A stretch of 34,338 bases of DNA. Origin: an uncultured Actinomycetes bacterium (GTDB taxonomy: Bacteria; Actinomycetota; Actinomycetes; Nanopelagicales; Nanopelagicaceae). Shown here one piece after another: positions 8,141 to 19,202 of this stretch. The DNA is taken from NCBI GenBank assembly GCA_903838035.1, contig CAILWW010000045.1, positions 1 to 34,338 of the forward strand. The letters run 5' to 3'. Under the pieces are notes generated by a model that had not been told where the DNA came from, did no database searches, and worked only from the letters and a program-made list of their open reading frames with translations. Position 1 is the stretch's first letter. Each line of letters starts with the position of its first letter. The position numbers were made by a program, and so were the translations under genes.

Positions 8141-8775
8141 GTGAGCAGACCGGAATGTTTGGCGTCCACGGAAGTGGCGATACCTCAGGCTTTGGCGGGT
8201 TAGTTCGTTCCGCCGTAAGTACTGGCTCCACCGAACGTCCTTATGGTGGATATTTTGACGACATCGCCGATGATCTCGAGCGCGCATATCCAGAATTCAA
8301 CGATGCAATTGAACGTGTCGTTGTTGATCGCGGTGAATTAACTCTTCATGTCAAGCGCGAAAAACTCTTTGATGTTGCAATGAAACTTCGCGATACCGAA
8401 TCACTTCGCTTTGAACTTTGCCTCGGAGTTAATGGTGTTCATTATCCAAGTGATGCTGGCCGCGAACTTCATGCGGTCTACCCATTACTTTCTATGACAC
8501 ATAATCGTCGGATTCGACTTGAAGTTTCAGTTCCAGATGTCGATCCACATATTCCATCACTTGTTGAAGTGTGGGCTGGAAATAACTGGCACGAACGCGA
8601 AACATTCGACATGTTCGGAATTATTTTTGATGGACATCCAGGTCTCACTCGCATCTTGATGCCAGATGATTGGCCCGGACATCCACAACGTAAGGATTAC
8701 CCACTTGGTGGAATTTCTATTGAGTACAAGGGCGCAACAGTTCCAGCACCATCAGAACGGAGGTCATACAACTAA
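8137..8775 (+). CDS. nuoC: NADH-quinone oxidoreductase subunit C
   Basis: This 212-residue peripheral-arm subunit is of the 30-kDa family. It is separate from NuoD, unlike the fused NuoCD of enterobacteria. The family signature is seen in the second half: [20 protein letters not shown], followed by [20 protein letters not shown]. The first 40 residues are glycine- and serine-rich and probably flexible. The start ATG overlaps the nuoB stop and the TAA stop shares one base with the nuoD ATG. Confidence 0.95.
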   Translation: MSEQTGMFGVHGSGDTSGFGGLVRSAVSTGSTERPYGGYFDDIADDLERAYPEFNDAIERVVVDRGELTLHVKREKLFDVAMKLRDTESLRFELCLGVNGVHYPSDAGRELHAVYPLLSMTHNRRIRLEVSVPDVDPHIPSLVEVWAGNNWHERETFDMFGIIFDGHPGLTRILMPDDWPGHPQRKDYPLGGISIEYKGATVPAPSERRSYN

Positions 8776-10124
8776 TGAGCAATCAAAATTCTCAAGAAGA
8801 TATGTATGCATCTTCCCGTGAAACAACTGAAGGTCGCGTCTATTCAGTTACTGGTGGCGATTGGGATTCACTCGTTACCGAAATTGGTCAGACCAAAGAA
8901 GAGCGCGTTGTCGTCAACATGGGTCCACAGCACCCATCTACGCACGGCGTGCTACGACTTGTTCTTGAACTTGAGGGCGAAACAATTACCGAAGCTCGTG
9001 CAGGTATCGGCTACCTTCACACCGGCATCGAGAAGAACACGGAATATCGCACCTGGACCCAAGGCGTCACATTTGTTACCCGTATGGATTACTTGGCACC
9101 ACTCTTTAACGAAGCGGCTTACTGCCTAGGCGTGGAAAAACTTTTGGGTATCACCAATGACATTCCAGAGCGCGCCAGCGTTATTCGCGTAATGATGATG
9201 GAGCTCAACCGCATCTCTTCCCACATGGTCGCACTTGGTACCGGCGCACTAGAACTTGGTGCTCTCTCACCAATGATCTTTGCATTCCGTGAGCGCGAAA
9301 TGGTGCTCGATATCTTTGAGCTGGTCTCTGGTCTGCGTATGAATATGGCCTACATCCGTCCGGGCGGAGTTGCTCAAGATTTGCCAGCCGGCGCTGTTAC
9401 CAAGATTCGGGAGACGGTAAAGACTCTTCGCAAGAACTTTAAAGATAATGAGAAGTTGCTTGTTGGAAACACCATCTGGATGAAGCGCACTAAAGATATC
9501 GGCTACCTCGATCTCGCTGGTTGCATCACGCTTGGCGTTACCGGACCAGTACTTCGTTCCACCGGAATGCCTTGGGATCTTCGTAAGACCCAGCCATATT
9601 CAGGTTACGAAAATTACGATTTCGATGTCATCACAACCGATACCTGTGATGTCTATGGCCGCTTCTTGATTCGTATGCAAGAGCTGGAACAATCACTTCG
9701 CATCATCGAACAAGCGTGCGACAAGCTCGATCAACTTGAAGGCGCACCAGTAATGGTTGCCGATAAGAAGATTGCCTGGCCGGCACAGCTCTCCGTTGGT
9801 GGCGATGGAATGGGTAACTCGCTCAACCATATTCGCGAAATTATGGGCGAATCCATGGAAGCGTTGATTCACCACTTCAAGCTTGTGACTGAAGGTTTCC
9901 GCGTACCGGCAGGTCAGGTCTACTCCGCCGTTGAATCACCTCGTGGCGAAACTGGAGTGCACCTTGTCTCTGATGGCGGCACGCATCCATATCGCATGCA
10001 CTTCCGCGAACCATCTTTTAACAATCTCCAAAGCACCGCAGCAATGGCTGAAGGCGGCATGATCGCTGATGTCATTGGCGCAGTTGCTTCTATCGATCCG
10101 GTGATGGGTGGTGTTGACCGCTAA
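8775..10124 (+). CDS. nuoD: NADH-quinone oxidoreductase subunit D
   Basis: This 449-residue 49-kDa-type subunit is related to hydrogenase large subunits and forms much of the quinone pocket with Nuo[13 protein letters not shown] near residue 52 carries the conserved histidine next to the quinone head-group. The GYLHTGIEK motif follows, and the C-terminal end DPVMGGVDR is the usual family end. The metal-binding cysteines of hydrogenases are absent, as expected. It joins nuoC and nuoE through single-base TAATG overlaps. Confidence 0.96.
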   Translation: MSNQNSQEDMYASSRETTEGRVYSVTGGDWDSLVTEIGQTKEERVVVNMGPQHPSTHGVLRLVLELEGETITEARAGIGYLHTGIEKNTEYRTWTQGVTFVTRMDYLAPLFNEAAYCLGVEKLLGITNDIPERASVIRVMMMELNRISSHMVALGTGALELGALSPMIFAFREREMVLDIFELVSGLRMNMAYIRPGGVAQDLPAGAVTKIRETVKTLRKNFKDNEKLLVGNTIWMKRTKDIGYLDLAGCITLGVTGPVLRSTGMPWDLRKTQPYSGYENYDFDVITTDTCDVYGRFLIRMQELEQSLRIIEQACDKLDQLEGAPVMVADKKIAWPAQLSVGGDGMGNSLNHIREIMGESMEALIHHFKLVTEGFRVPAGQVYSAVESPRGETGVHLVSDGGTHPYRMHFREPSFNNLQSTAAMAEGGMIADVIGAVASIDPVMGGVDR

Positions 10125-10756
10125 TGGCGTTTACTTCCGAACAAGAAGCAATCATGGATTCGATTGTTGCACGATATCCACGCAAGCGATCTGCCATCAT
10201 GCCGTTGCTTCATTATGTGCAATCAATTTCGGGTTATGTAACTCCAGAGGGAATCGAGAAGATCTCTGAGAAAATTGAGGTAGCGACCGCAGAAGTTACT
10301 GCAGTCTCAACTTTCTATACCCAATACAAATCTGAGCCAGTCGGTGAATATCACGTCGGAGTTTGCATCAACACTTTGTGCGCAGTCATGGGCGGCGACG
10401 AAATTTATGACTCAGTCTCTAAGCACCTCGGAATTGAAAATGGCGAGACCACAAAAGATGGAAAAGTTTCACTTGAGCGCATTGAATGCAACGCTGCTTG
10501 CGATTACGCACCAGTCGTCATGGTCAACTGGGAATTCTTCGATAACCAGACTCCAGCATCAGTCAATCAATTAGTCGATGCCGCGCGTGCTGGTAATCCG
10601 CCTGCACCAACTCGCGGACCTAAGTCGCTTCGCACTTGGAAGCAGAACTCAGAAGTGCTTGCGGGACTTTCCGATGGGCTTGCTGGTGAAGGTGTTTCTG
10701 CCGGCGAACCATCAAAGCTCGGTTTGAAGATCTCACGAGAAGGTGGAGCGAAATGA
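10124..10756 (+). CDS. nuoE: NADH-quinone oxidoreductase subunit E (2Fe-2S cluster N1a)
   Basis: This 210-residue thioredoxin-like subunit of the NADH-dehydrogenase module has the 2Fe-2S ligands C81, C86, C122 and C126 in the pattern CxxxxC and CxxxC (CINTLC and CNAAC). Residues 160-210 form a proline-, glycine- and serine-rich tail longer than in enterobacterial NuoE but common in Actinobacteria. The gene overlaps nuoD by one base and nuoF by ATGA. Confidence 0.95.
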   Translation: MAFTSEQEAIMDSIVARYPRKRSAIMPLLHYVQSISGYVTPEGIEKISEKIEVATAEVTAVSTFYTQYKSEPVGEYHVGVCINTLCAVMGGDEIYDSVSKHLGIENGETTKDGKVSLERIECNAACDYAPVVMVNWEFFDNQTPASVNQLVDAARAGNPPAPTRGPKSLRTWKQNSEVLAGLSDGLAGEGVSAGEPSKLGLKISREGGAK

Positions 10757-12054
10757 GCAAATTAACTCCGGTACTTTCAGCGAATTGGGATCAAGCTGAT
10801 TCATTTACTATTGAAGGCTACAAGCGCAGTGGCGGTTACAAAGCGATAAAGAGCGCGCTTGAAAAGACTCCGGATGAAGTTATCCAACTCGTTAAGGATT
10901 CCGGACTTCGTGGTCGTGGTGGTGCCGGCTTCCCAACCGGAATGAAGTGGGGATTTATTCCACAAGGCGATAACAAAGAACATTATCTAGTTGTCAATGC
11001 CGATGAATCAGAGCCAGGTACTTGTAAAGATATGCCGCTCTTGATGGCTAATCCACATGTACTGGTTGAAGGAATCATCATTGGTTCATATGCGATTCGG
11101 GCAAACCATGCATTTATTTATATTCGTGGTGAAGTTGCACATGTCGTTCGTCGAGTTCAAGAAGCAATCGCCGAGGCATACAAGGCTGGTTTCCTTGGAA
11201 AAAATATTTTAGGTAAGGGCTTCGACCTAGACCTCACCCTACATGTTGGTGCTGGTGCTTATATTTGCGGTGAAGAGACCGCGCTGCTTGATTCACTCGA
11301 AGGTTTCCGCGGCCAACCTCGGCTGCGCCCACCATTCCCTGCGATTGCTGGTCTATATGCCCGACCAACAGTTGTAAACAATGTTGAATCGATTGCATCT
11401 GTTCCATCAATTATTAATAATGGTGTCGAATGGTTCCAATCCATGGGAACAGAGAAGAGCAAGGGTTACACCTTGTACTCACTATCCGGCCACGTTGCTA
11501 ATCCAGGACAGTTCGAAGCGCCACTGGGAATCACCCTTCGCGAACTTCTTGAACTTGCTGGCGGCATCCGTCCAGGTCATCAGATTAAATTCTGGACACC
11601 AGGCGGCTCATCTACTCCGATGTTTACTGCAGAACATCTTGATGTTCCATTGGATTATGAAGGCGTTGGTGCTGCTGGTTCAATGCTTGGAACAAAAGCG
11701 CTTCAGATTTTTGACGAAACTACTTGTGTAGTTCGCGCTGCACTTCGTTGGACCGAGTTCTACAAGCATGAATCCTGCGGAAAGTGCACACCTTGCCGCG
11801 AAGGTACATGGTGGCTGGTACAGATGCTGCACGATCTGGAAGATGGCAAAGGCAGCGAAGAAGATCTTGCAAAGCTCTTGGATCTCTGCGACAACATCGC
11901 CGGTCGTTCATTCTGCGCACTTGCAGATGGCGCAGTTGCTCCAATTATTTCCTCATTGAAGTACTTCCGCGATGAGTATCTGGCTCACCAGAAAAATGGT
12001 GGATGTCCTTTTGATCCAATGAAATCAACTAAGTTCGAGATGGCTGGTATCTAA
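10753..12054 (+). CDS. nuoF: NADH-quinone oxidoreductase subunit F (FMN, NADH binding, cluster N3)
   Basis: This 433-residue subunit oxidises NADH. The glycine-rich nucleotide site GLRGRGGAGFPTG is at residues 51-63. The FMN-binding region includes NADESEPGTCKD at 82-93 and GAGAYICGEETALL at about 166-179. The 4Fe-4S ligands are C342, C345 and C348 in ESCGKCTPCREG, with C388 in SFCALADGA. The first codon overlaps the nuoE stop, and GGTGGAG lies about seven bases upstream. All catalytic features are intact. Confidence 0.97.
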   Translation: MSKLTPVLSANWDQADSFTIEGYKRSGGYKAIKSALEKTPDEVIQLVKDSGLRGRGGAGFPTGMKWGFIPQGDNKEHYLVVNADESEPGTCKDMPLLMANPHVLVEGIIIGSYAIRANHAFIYIRGEVAHVVRRVQEAIAEAYKAGFLGKNILGKGFDLDLTLHVGAGAYICGEETALLDSLEGFRGQPRLRPPFPAIAGLYARPTVVNNVESIASVPSIINNGVEWFQSMGTEKSKGYTLYSLSGHVANPGQFEAPLGITLRELLELAGGIRPGHQIKFWTPGGSSTPMFTAEHLDVPLDYEGVGAAGSMLGTKALQIFDETTCVVRAALRWTEFYKHESCGKCTPCREGTWWLVQMLHDLEDGKGSEEDLAKLLDLCDNIAGRSFCALADGAVAPIISSLKYFRDEYLAHQKNGGCPFDPMKSTKFEMAGI

Positions 12055-14381
12055 TGTCGACTGAGCAACTAACCGAAGTCGAAATGATTACCTGCGTCAT
12101 CGACGGATTTGAAGTTACCGTCCCCAAGGGAACACTGGTCATTCGCGCTGCCGAGAAACTCGGTATCCAAATCCCGCGCTTCTGCGACCACCCGCTTCTC
12201 TCTCCAGCAGGTGCCTGCCGCCAATGTTTGGTTGATGTCGAAATTAATGGCCGGGCATTTCCAAAGCCACAAGCTTCCTGCACCATCCCGGTCGAAACCG
12301 GAATGATTGTTAAGACTCAATTGACCTCTCCTGTTGCCGATAAAGCACAGAAGGGCATCATGGAGTTGTTGCTCATCAACCACCCACTCGATTGCCCAGT
12401 CTGCGATAAGGGCGGCGAGTGTCCATTGCAGAACCAGGCGATGAGCAATGGTCGCGAGAGTTCTCGTTATGAAGGCAAGAAGCGCACCTATGACAAGCCC
12501 GTTGCAATCTCCACTCAAGTTCTCCTCGATCGCGAGCGTTGCGTTCTCTGCGCGCGCTGCACTCGTTTCTCGGAAGAAATTGCTGGCGATCCATTTATCA
12601 CTTTGAATGAACGCGGCGCGCTTCAACAAGTTGGTATCTACGAGAAGGATCCATTCCAATCTTATTTCTCCGGAAATACCGTGCAGATTTGCCCAGTTGG
12701 TGCTCTTACTGGTGCTTCCTACCGCTTCCGCGCACGTCCATTTGATTTAGTTTCCGTCGACAGCGCCTGCGAGCACTGTGCATCTGGTTGTGCGATGCGC
12801 ACAGATATTCGCCGCGGAAAGACGCTTCGTCGACTTGCTGGAAATGATGCCAGCGTTAATGAAGAGTGGAACTGCGATAAAGGTCGTTGGGCATTTAAAT
12901 ATCTCACCACACGCGAACGCGTCTCTACTCCAATGGTTCGTGGGGAAGATGGCGAACTACACGAGGCCTCATGGCCAGAAGCAATTGCCGCTGCAGCAGC
13001 TGGTCTAAAAGGCAAGCGCGCTGGAGTTCTTGTTGGCGGTCGCGTTACTCGTGAAGATGCATATGGCTACAGCAAGTTTGCACGTGTAGCGCTTGGAACA
13101 AACGATATTGATTTCCGCGCACGTCCACATACCGATGAAGAGACCTCATTCCTTTCATCCATAGCGCTCGACCTCAAGACCACATATGCCGATCTCGATA
13201 AGGCAGATCACGTTGTACTTGTTGAATTCGAACCAGAAGAAGAATCTCCAATTGTCTTCTTGCGTTTGTACAAGCAATCTCGCAAGCGCTCACTCAAAGT
13301 TTCTACAACCGCAGCTCGCATTAGCCGTGGAAACCACAAACTAGGTGCAGTTCGTGTTGCACTTTCATCAGTTTCAGATCTCACCGCTAAGTCAGTAATT
13401 TTGGTGGGCGAGCGAGCAGCAGAAAGTGCTGGTGCACTTTCAACCGCGGTGGCACTCGCGGAAAAATCAGGAGCAAAGCTTGCTTGGATTCCTCGTCGCG
13501 CTGGTGAACGTGGCGCACTTGAGATGGGAGCAATTTCTACACTTCTCCCTGGTGGCCGCCCAGTCTCCGATGCCTCAGCTCGAGTGGATCTAGCGGCAGC
13601 ATGGGGCGTGGATTCACTTCCAACAACTCCTGGTCGTACGACCTCAGAAATTTTAGAAGCGCTCAATAAAGAAGATGAACTCGAAGCGGTGCTCGTTGGC
13701 GGCGTAGATCCAATGGATATTTCTGCCGACGCCCTTAGCCAACTTCTTAATACCTTCGTTGTTTCACTCGAAATCTCGCACAGCTCTGTAACTGCGATTG
13801 CCGATGTCGTTCTTCCGGTCGCAGCCGTAGTTGAAAAGCGCGGAAGTTTTGCCGATTGGCAGGGAAGTGTTCACAGCTTTGATAAGGCACAAGCCGATGC
13901 ACTATCAAGAAGTGATGTTCGTATTTTGACCATGCTCTCAGAGGCGATGGGCAAGTCGATTAACCTGCCAACGGTTTCAGCAACAGAGCGCGAGATTGCA
14001 TCACTGGGCAAGTGGGATGGCGCAAAGATTAACTTTGCTCCAATCGCTTCTGGATCTGCTCCGCACGCAGAAGGAAACCATGCCAATCTCACCTCTTGGC
14101 GACTCTTGCTCGACCTTGGAACTTTGCAAGAGGGCGAGGCAAACTTGGCCGGCACAGCTCGCATTGCTCGTGCCCACATCTCCAGCAAGCGCGCCGGCGA
14201 TCTTGGTGTTGCCAATGGCGACCTGGTGAAGGTTTCCAATGATCGTGGATCGCTGACACTTCCGGTTGTCATTATCGATATCGCAGATGATTCAATCTGG
14301 GTTCCAAGAAATTCTCTGAATTCACAAGTCATTCCAACCCTGGGCTTTAGCTCTGGAATAGTTACGGTGGTGAAGGCATGA
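12054..14381 (+). CDS. nuoG: NADH-quinone oxidoreductase subunit G
   Basis: This is the largest complex I subunit, 775 residues. The N-terminal 2Fe-2S domain has C44, C55, C58 and C76. The His-Cys3 cluster N5 has H110, C114, C117 and C123. The next 4Fe-4S site has C163, C166, C169 and C213. A fourth set, C239, C242, C246 and C274, has the CxxCxxxC-x27-C spacing of the extra cluster N7, which is present only in some bacteria. The remainder is a molybdopterin-oxidoreductase-like domain without catalytic function, including the AIADVVLPVAAVVEKRGSF motif near residue 582. It overlaps nuoF by one base and nuoH by ATGA. Confidence 0.96.
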   Translation: MSTEQLTEVEMITCVIDGFEVTVPKGTLVIRAAEKLGIQIPRFCDHPLLSPAGACRQCLVDVEINGRAFPKPQASCTIPVETGMIVKTQLTSPVADKAQKGIMELLLINHPLDCPVCDKGGECPLQNQAMSNGRESSRYEGKKRTYDKPVAISTQVLLDRERCVLCARCTRFSEEIAGDPFITLNERGALQQVGIYEKDPFQSYFSGNTVQICPVGALTGASYRFRARPFDLVSVDSACEHCASGCAMRTDIRRGKTLRRLAGNDASVNEEWNCDKGRWAFKYLTTRERVSTPMVRGEDGELHEASWPEAIAAAAAGLKGKRAGVLVGGRVTREDAYGYSKFARVALGTNDIDFRARPHTDEETSFLSSIALDLKTTYADLDKADHVVLVEFEPEEESPIVFLRLYKQSRKRSLKVSTTAARISRGNHKLGAVRVALSSVSDLTAKSVILVGERAAESAGALSTAVALAEKSGAKLAWIPRRAGERGALEMGAISTLLPGGRPVSDASARVDLAAAWGVDSLPTTPGRTTSEILEALNKEDELEAVLVGGVDPMDISADALSQLLNTFVVSLEISHSSVTAIADVVLPVAAVVEKRGSFADWQGSVHSFDKAQADALSRSDVRILTMLSEAMGKSINLPTVSATEREIASLGKWDGAKINFAPIASGSAPHAEGNHANLTSWRLLLDLGTLQEGEANLAGTARIARAHISSKRAGDLGVANGDLVKVSNDRGSLTLPVVIIDIADDSIWVPRNSLNSQVIPTLGFSSGIVTVVKA

Positions 14382-15601
14382 ACTTCGCAGATCTCCTAGG
14401 AAATGATCCGGGCTGGCTCACAACAGTAAAAGCCTTTCTTGTCTTTGCCCTCTGCGTACTTCTCACACTTCTTGCCATCTGGAGCGAGCGGCGAATCGTT
14501 GCGCGCATGCAGATGCGTCTTGGACCAAACCGAGTAGGACCATTTGGACTTGTTCAAGGTCTTGCTGATGGCGTAAAGCTCGCGCTCAAGGAAGATCTCA
14601 TCCCGAAAGCAGCTGACAAGATTGTTTTTATTATCGCGCCAATCATTAGCGTCTCAACCTGCTTTCTCTCATTTGCAGTAATTCCGATGACCGGAAAGGT
14701 CAGCCTCTTTGGGCATAAGACCGCGATGCAACTGACCGATATGCCAGTCGGAGTTCTCTTTATTCTTGCCGCTGCTTCCGTGGGTGTTTACGGAATCGTT
14801 CTTGCCGGCTGGTCATCAGGTTCTACCTATCCACTACTTGGCGGTCTTCGTTCTAGCGCTCAAGTTATCTCCTATGAAGTAGCAATGGGACTTTCACTTG
14901 TTGCAGTCTTTATTCGATCCGGTTCAATGTCGACCTCAGAAATTGTGGCCCAACAACACAGCCTCTGGTATGCCGTCGCGCTCTTCCCTTCCTTTGTTAT
15001 TTACTTGATCTCCATGGTCGGTGAGACAAACCGTGCACCGTTTGACCTGGCCGAAGCTGAAGGTGAACTCGTAGGTGGATTCCATACTGAGTACTCATCG
15101 CTGAAGTTTGCACTCTTCTTCCTCGCCGAATATGTAAATATCATCGGTGTATCTGCTCTTGCCACCACATTGTTCCTCGGTGGATACCATGCACTTCCAG
15201 GCCTGACCTTTACCGAGAATTGGCTCGGTGGTTGGTTCACCATGATTTGGTTTATGGCCAAGGTAATTGCCTTCTTCTTTATCTTCGTCTGGCTACGCGG
15301 AACACTTCCACGTCTGCGCTATGACCAATTTATGAAGTTTGGTTGGAAGGTGCTCATTCCAGCGAGCCTCTTCTGGATTATGGTCGCCTCTTCCTTCCGC
15401 CTCATGTCACAACGTGGCGCATCTAAGAGCGTTGTTATCGCCGCCGCAATCGGCGTTGTCATCATCTTGCTTGCCGCAATCACACTCTTTGATCGCTCTA
15501 AAGAGAAGAGTGAAGAGCGAGAAGCGCTTGGCGATGTAGCTCCACCATCTTTCCCAGTTCCCCAAATTCCTTCACAGCGAGCGGAGCAATTGCATGGCTG
15601 A
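14378..15601 (+). CDS. nuoH: NADH-quinone oxidoreductase subunit H
   Basis: This 407-residue membrane subunit has about eight to nine helices and links the quinone site to the proton channels. [18 protein letters not shown] near residue 45, [20 protein letters not shown] near residue 215, and [15 protein letters not shown] near residue 307 are the classical NuoH blocks. The last 80 residues, after the final conserved helices, form a charged tail absent from Escherichia coli NuoH but common in Actinobacteria. The stop overlaps the nuoI start by 8 nt. Confidence 0.96.
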   Translation: MNFADLLGNDPGWLTTVKAFLVFALCVLLTLLAIWSERRIVARMQMRLGPNRVGPFGLVQGLADGVKLALKEDLIPKAADKIVFIIAPIISVSTCFLSFAVIPMTGKVSLFGHKTAMQLTDMPVGVLFILAAASVGVYGIVLAGWSSGSTYPLLGGLRSSAQVISYEVAMGLSLVAVFIRSGSMSTSEIVAQQHSLWYAVALFPSFVIYLISMVGETNRAPFDLAEAEGELVGGFHTEYSSLKFALFFLAEYVNIIGVSALATTLFLGGYHALPGLTFTENWLGGWFTMIWFMAKVIAFFFIFVWLRGTLPRLRYDQFMKFGWKVLIPASLFWIMVASSFRLMSQRGASKSVVIAAAIGVVIILLAAITLFDRSKEKSEEREALGDVAPPSFPVPQIPSQRAEQLHG

Positions 15602-16235
15602 GAATTCACTAACCCCGCGCTACCCAGATCTCGGCTTAATCGCCGCTGCTAAATCTGAGAAAAAAATCGAAGGCGATGAGCTCAAAGCCAAAGGTTTCTT
15701 CACTCAACTTCAAGGATTCTGGGTCACCTTCATCACCATGTTTAAGAAGGTCAACACCGTAAATTACCCAGAAGTGAAGGAGCCAACCGCTGCTCGCTTC
15801 CATGGTCGCCATCAACTCAATCGTTATGACGATGGACTGGAAAAATGTATCGGTTGCGAACTTTGTGCCTGGGCTTGTCCAGCTGATGCCATCTTGGTGG
15901 AAGCGGGCGATAACACTGAGACCGAACGTTTCTCACCGGGCGAGCGTTACGGCAAGGTTTATCAGATCAACTATCTCCGTTGTGTTTTCTGCGGTCTCTG
16001 CATCGAAGCTTGTCCTACTCGCGCGCTCACGATGACCAATGAGTATGAACTTGCCGATGATGATCGAGCAAAGCTTATTTATGAGAAGCAAGATCTCTTG
16101 GGCGAAATGCGTGCTGGCATGGTTCCGGCACCGCACCCAATGTATCCAGATACAACCGACACAAATTATTACCGTGGTGAAGTCACCAAAGCGCACCCAT
16201 CACAAGGAACTCCGATTGGGGAAGTAAATGCTTAG
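15594..16235 (+). CDS. nuoI: NADH-quinone oxidoreductase subunit I (clusters N6a and N6b)
   Basis: This 213-residue ferredoxin-like subunit has two 4Fe-4S motifs: C85, C88, C91 and C95 in [12 protein letters not shown], and C130, C133, C136 and C140 in [12 protein letters not shown]. It passes electrons to cluster N2 in NuoB. The N-terminal amphipathic region around residues 35-55 would lie against the membrane. It overlaps nuoH and nuoJ by 8 nt each. Confidence 0.97.
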   Translation: MAENSLTPRYPDLGLIAAAKSEKKIEGDELKAKGFFTQLQGFWVTFITMFKKVNTVNYPEVKEPTAARFHGRHQLNRYDDGLEKCIGCELCAWACPADAILVEAGDNTETERFSPGERYGKVYQINYLRCVFCGLCIEACPTRALTMTNEYELADDDRAKLIYEKQDLLGEMRAGMVPAPHPMYPDTTDTNYYRGEVTKAHPSQGTPIGEVNA

Positions 16236-17010
16236 CCTGGCTCTTCACTCCGGAACCACTGCAACACCGGAAGCAGTTCAGTTCTGGTTCTTGGCTCCAC
16301 TTGCCGTGCTTGCTGCGCTAGGGATGTTGCTAGTGAAGAAGGCGGTTCACTCCGCCCTGCTCCTTGCTTGGGTCATGGTGAGCCTGGCATTTTTCTATAT
16401 TGCACAAGATGCGCTCTTCCTTGGAATTGTGCAGATCGTCGTTTATACCGGCGCGGTCATGATGCTCTTTCTCTTTATTTTGATGTTGGTCGGAGTCGAT
16501 AGCTCGGATTCATTGGTCGAAACCATTAAGGGGCAACGCGGGGCTGCCATCGCAGCAGCGCTCGGCGTTGGCGGACTCTTAACTTCGCTGATTGCTCGCG
16601 CAGTGCAAGGAGTTCCAGCAGTCGGGCTTAAAGATGCAAATAACGGTGGAAATGTTCAGGGCTTGGCCTCAGAACTATTTACCAAATATGTCTGGGCCTT
16701 TGAAGTTGTCTCCGCACTCCTTATTACCGCAGCGCTTGGTGCGATGGTTTTGGCTCATAGTCAAAAGATTAAGTCCAAGACCGCACAACGCGATTTATCG
16801 ATTGCTAGATTCCGGAAAGATTCACTTGGAGCCTCAGCCGGCCTTCCTGCTCCTGGAGTTTTCGCTCGCCACAACGCAGTAGATGTCCCAGCTCTTCTTC
16901 CAGATGGTTCACCAGCGCCATCTTCAATATCAGCAACTCTGAAGGCTCGCGGAGATATGTTGGATAGCAAAATCTTTGAACTAGAAGCGAAGGAAGAGGA
17001 GGAGAACTAA
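16228..17010 (+). CDS. nuoJ: NADH-quinone oxidoreductase subunit J
   Basis: This 260-residue membrane subunit has five helices in the first 175 residues. The block [27 protein letters not shown] near residue 70 contains the characteristic pi-bulge helix of NuoJ. The C-terminal 80 residues are a hydrophilic tail with an acidic end, typical of high-GC Gram-positive bacteria and not of enterobacteria. It begins inside nuoI and is directly abutted by the nuoK start codon. Confidence 0.94.
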   Translation: MLSLALHSGTTATPEAVQFWFLAPLAVLAALGMLLVKKAVHSALLLAWVMVSLAFFYIAQDALFLGIVQIVVYTGAVMMLFLFILMLVGVDSSDSLVETIKGQRGAAIAAALGVGGLLTSLIARAVQGVPAVGLKDANNGGNVQGLASELFTKYVWAFEVVSALLITAALGAMVLAHSQKIKSKTAQRDLSIARFRKDSLGASAGLPAPGVFARHNAVDVPALLPDGSPAPSSISATLKARGDMLDSKIFELEAKEEEEN

Positions 17011-17310
17011 ATGGATATCTCAAATTACTTATTCCTTTCAGCCATCCTTTTTACGATTGGTGCCGTAGGTGTTGTGGTTCGCAGAAATGCGATTGTGGTC
17101 TTTATGTGCATCGAGTTGATGCTCAATGCCACAAACTTAGCCTTCGTAACTTTTGCTCGTATTAATGGAAATTTAGATGGCCAAGTCGCCTCCTTCTTCA
17201 CCATGGTCGTAGCAGCATGCGAAGTAGTAGTTGGTCTAGCGATCATCGTGACGATGTTCCGCTCCCGTCGATCGGCATCTGTTGATGATGCCAGTTTGTT
17301 GAAGCGCTAA
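17011..17310 (+). CDS. nuoK: NADH-quinone oxidoreductase subunit K
   Basis: This is a 99-residue subunit with three helices and the usual NuoK length. The conserved intramembrane glutamate lies in [14 protein letters not shown] near residue 35, and a second acidic residue in [12 protein letters not shown] near residue 70. The two are part of the proton path. The gene starts immediately after the nuoJ stop and ends 2 nt before nuoL. Confidence 0.96.
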   Translation: MDISNYLFLSAILFTIGAVGVVVRRNAIVVFMCIELMLNATNLAFVTFARINGNLDGQVASFFTMVVAACEVVVGLAIIVTMFRSRRSASVDDASLLKR

Positions 17311-17312
17311 TC

Positions 17313-19202
17313 ATGACTACCAGCACACATTTGGTTTATCTCATCGCACTTCCATTAGTAAGTGCAGCAATCCTGCTGCTCCTCGGCCGCATTGCCGACA
17401 AGTGGGGACATATCCTCGCCACCTTGGTCTCTGCCTCGGCCTTTGCGATCGGAGTATCCGAGTTCTTTGCCATGAAATCTCGTCATGGCGATGCCCGTGC
17501 GGCAACCCAAACGATTTTTAGCTGGATCAGCGTTGGTTCATTTAAGGTCGATGCAGCTCTTCTTCTAGATCAGCTCTCCATCTCCTTTGTACTTCTTATT
17601 ACTGGTGTCGGAACTCTGATTCATATCTACTCGATTGCTTACATGTCACATGATCGCGATCGCAGACGCTTCTTCGCCTATCTCAATCTCTTTATCGCTG
17701 CCATGTTGCTCTTGGTTCTCGGTAACTCATACCTCAACCTTTACGTTGGTTGGGAGGGCGTGGGTCTTGCCTCATATTTGCTCATCGGTTTTTGGAATCA
17801 GAAGCCTGCTTATGCCACAGCCGCAAAGAAAGCTTTTGTTGCCAACCGCGTAGGCGATGTCGGCCTCTCACTGGCCATCATGATTGCATTTGCCCAATTT
17901 GGCACAGTTACCTTTGCTGGAGTTAAGGCTGGTGCGCCTCATGCATCTTCAGCCGCGTTAACCGCGATTGGTGCAATGTTGTTACTTGCAGCTGCTGGTA
18001 AATCTGCCCAATTCCCATTGCAATCTTGGCTTGGCGATGCGATGGCCGGCCCTACTCCGGTCTCCGCTCTGATCCACGCCGCGACCATGGTGACCGCCGG
18101 CGTCTATCTCATCACCCGCTCTAACTTCATCTTCGATGCATCTTCTACTGCACGCTTGTTGGTAGTCATCGTTGGTGCCATCACTCTGCTCTTTGGTGCG
18201 ATTGTTGGTACGGCAAAAGATGACATCAAGAAAGCGTTGGCCGCCTCAACCATGTCTCAGATTGGTTACATGATTTTGGCAACCGGCCTTGGACCAGTTG
18301 GTTACGCCTTTGCGATTATGCATTTATTAACCCACGGATTCTTTAAAGCCGGAATGTTCCTCGGTGCCGGTTCGGTCATGCATGGCATGGATGATGAAGT
18401 AAATATGCGCAAGTACGGCGGATTGGCAAAGTTCATGCCAATTACCACGATCACATTCGGACTTGGTTACCTCGCCATTATTGGCGTTCCACCATTTGCT
18501 GGCTTCTATTCCAAAGATAAAATCATTGAAACGGCGTTTAACGCAGGTGGAACCAAGGGAATTCTCCTTGGTGGCGCAGCACTTCTTGGTGCGGCAATCA
18601 CGGCTTTTTATATGACTCGCGTTGTAGTTCTTACCTTCGCGGGATCAAAGCGATGGGATGAGAAAGCACATCCACATGAGAGCCCAGTTCTAATGTGGTT
18701 GCCGATGGCGATTTTGGCAATCGGTTCTGTTGCTTCAGGATTCTTACTTGCCTCTGGTAGCGCCATGGTTAATTGGCTCGCACCAGTTGTAAATGCATCA
18801 GGTGTAGAAGGTGGCAAAGAACTTATGAAACCAATCGTGGTTTCACTTCTAGCACTCGGCGTTGTCGTAGTCGGTGTTGCCTTTGCCGTCATCAAGTACC
18901 GCACGGTTCCATCAGTTGCTCCAGAAGATGTCTCCATCTTCACTAAGGCTGCGCGCAAGGATCTCTATCAGGATTCATTGAACGAAGCGCTCCTCATGCG
19001 CCCAGGTCAGAAGCTCACCTCAGGATTAGTTTATACCGACGATACCTTGGTTGATGGCGCGGTTCGTAGCGTTGGATTCACCCTCGCAACCGTCTCCGGC
19101 TGGGTCCGTAAACTTCAAAATGGTTATGTCCGTACCTATGCACTTGTAATGCTCATTGGATTACTGGCGCTAATCGCAACGATTTGGATGGTGACCTTGT
19201 GA
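17313..19202 (+). CDS. nuoL: NADH-quinone oxidoreductase subunit L (proton-pumping antiporter-like subunit)
   Basis: This 629-residue subunit has some sixteen helices and ends in the long lateral helix that holds the membrane arm. The channel glutamate is in [18 protein letters not shown] near residue 147. Lysines and histidines follow in [33 protein letters not shown] and in the [22 protein letters not shown] block. The length is typical of the family. It ends in a GTGA overlap with the preferred nuoM start. Confidence 0.96.
   Translation: MTTSTHLVYLIALPLVSAAILLLLGRIADKWGHILATLVSASAFAIGVSEFFAMKSRHGDARAATQTIFSWISVGSFKVDAALLLDQLSISFVLLITGVGTLIHIYSIAYMSHDRDRRRFFAYLNLFIAAMLLLVLGNSYLNLYVGWEGVGLASYLLIGFWNQKPAYATAAKKAFVANRVGDVGLSLAIMIAFAQFGTVTFAGVKAGAPHASSAALTAIGAMLLLAAAGKSAQFPLQSWLGDAMAGPTPVSALIHAATMVTAGVYLITRSNFIFDASSTARLLVVIVGAITLLFGAIVGTAKDDIKKALAASTMSQIGYMILATGLGPVGYAFAIMHLLTHGFFKAGMFLGAGSVMHGMDDEVNMRKYGGLAKFMPITTITFGLGYLAIIGVPPFAGFYSKDKIIETAFNAGGTKGILLGGAALLGAAITAFYMTRVVVLTFAGSKRWDEKAHPHESPVLMWLPMAILAIGSVASGFLLASGSAMVNWLAPVVNASGVEGGKELMKPIVVSLLALGVVVVGVAFAVIKYRTVPSVAPEDVSIFTKAARKDLYQDSLNEALLMRPGQKLTSGLVYTDDTLVDGAVRSVGFTLATVSGWVRKLQNGYVRTYALVMLIGLLALIATIWMVTL

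Noticed and set aside
12069-12659. 196-codon open frame on the minus strand within nuoG
   Set aside because: It is opposite the cysteine-rich cluster-binding part of NuoG and is a shadow of that gene's codon pattern.
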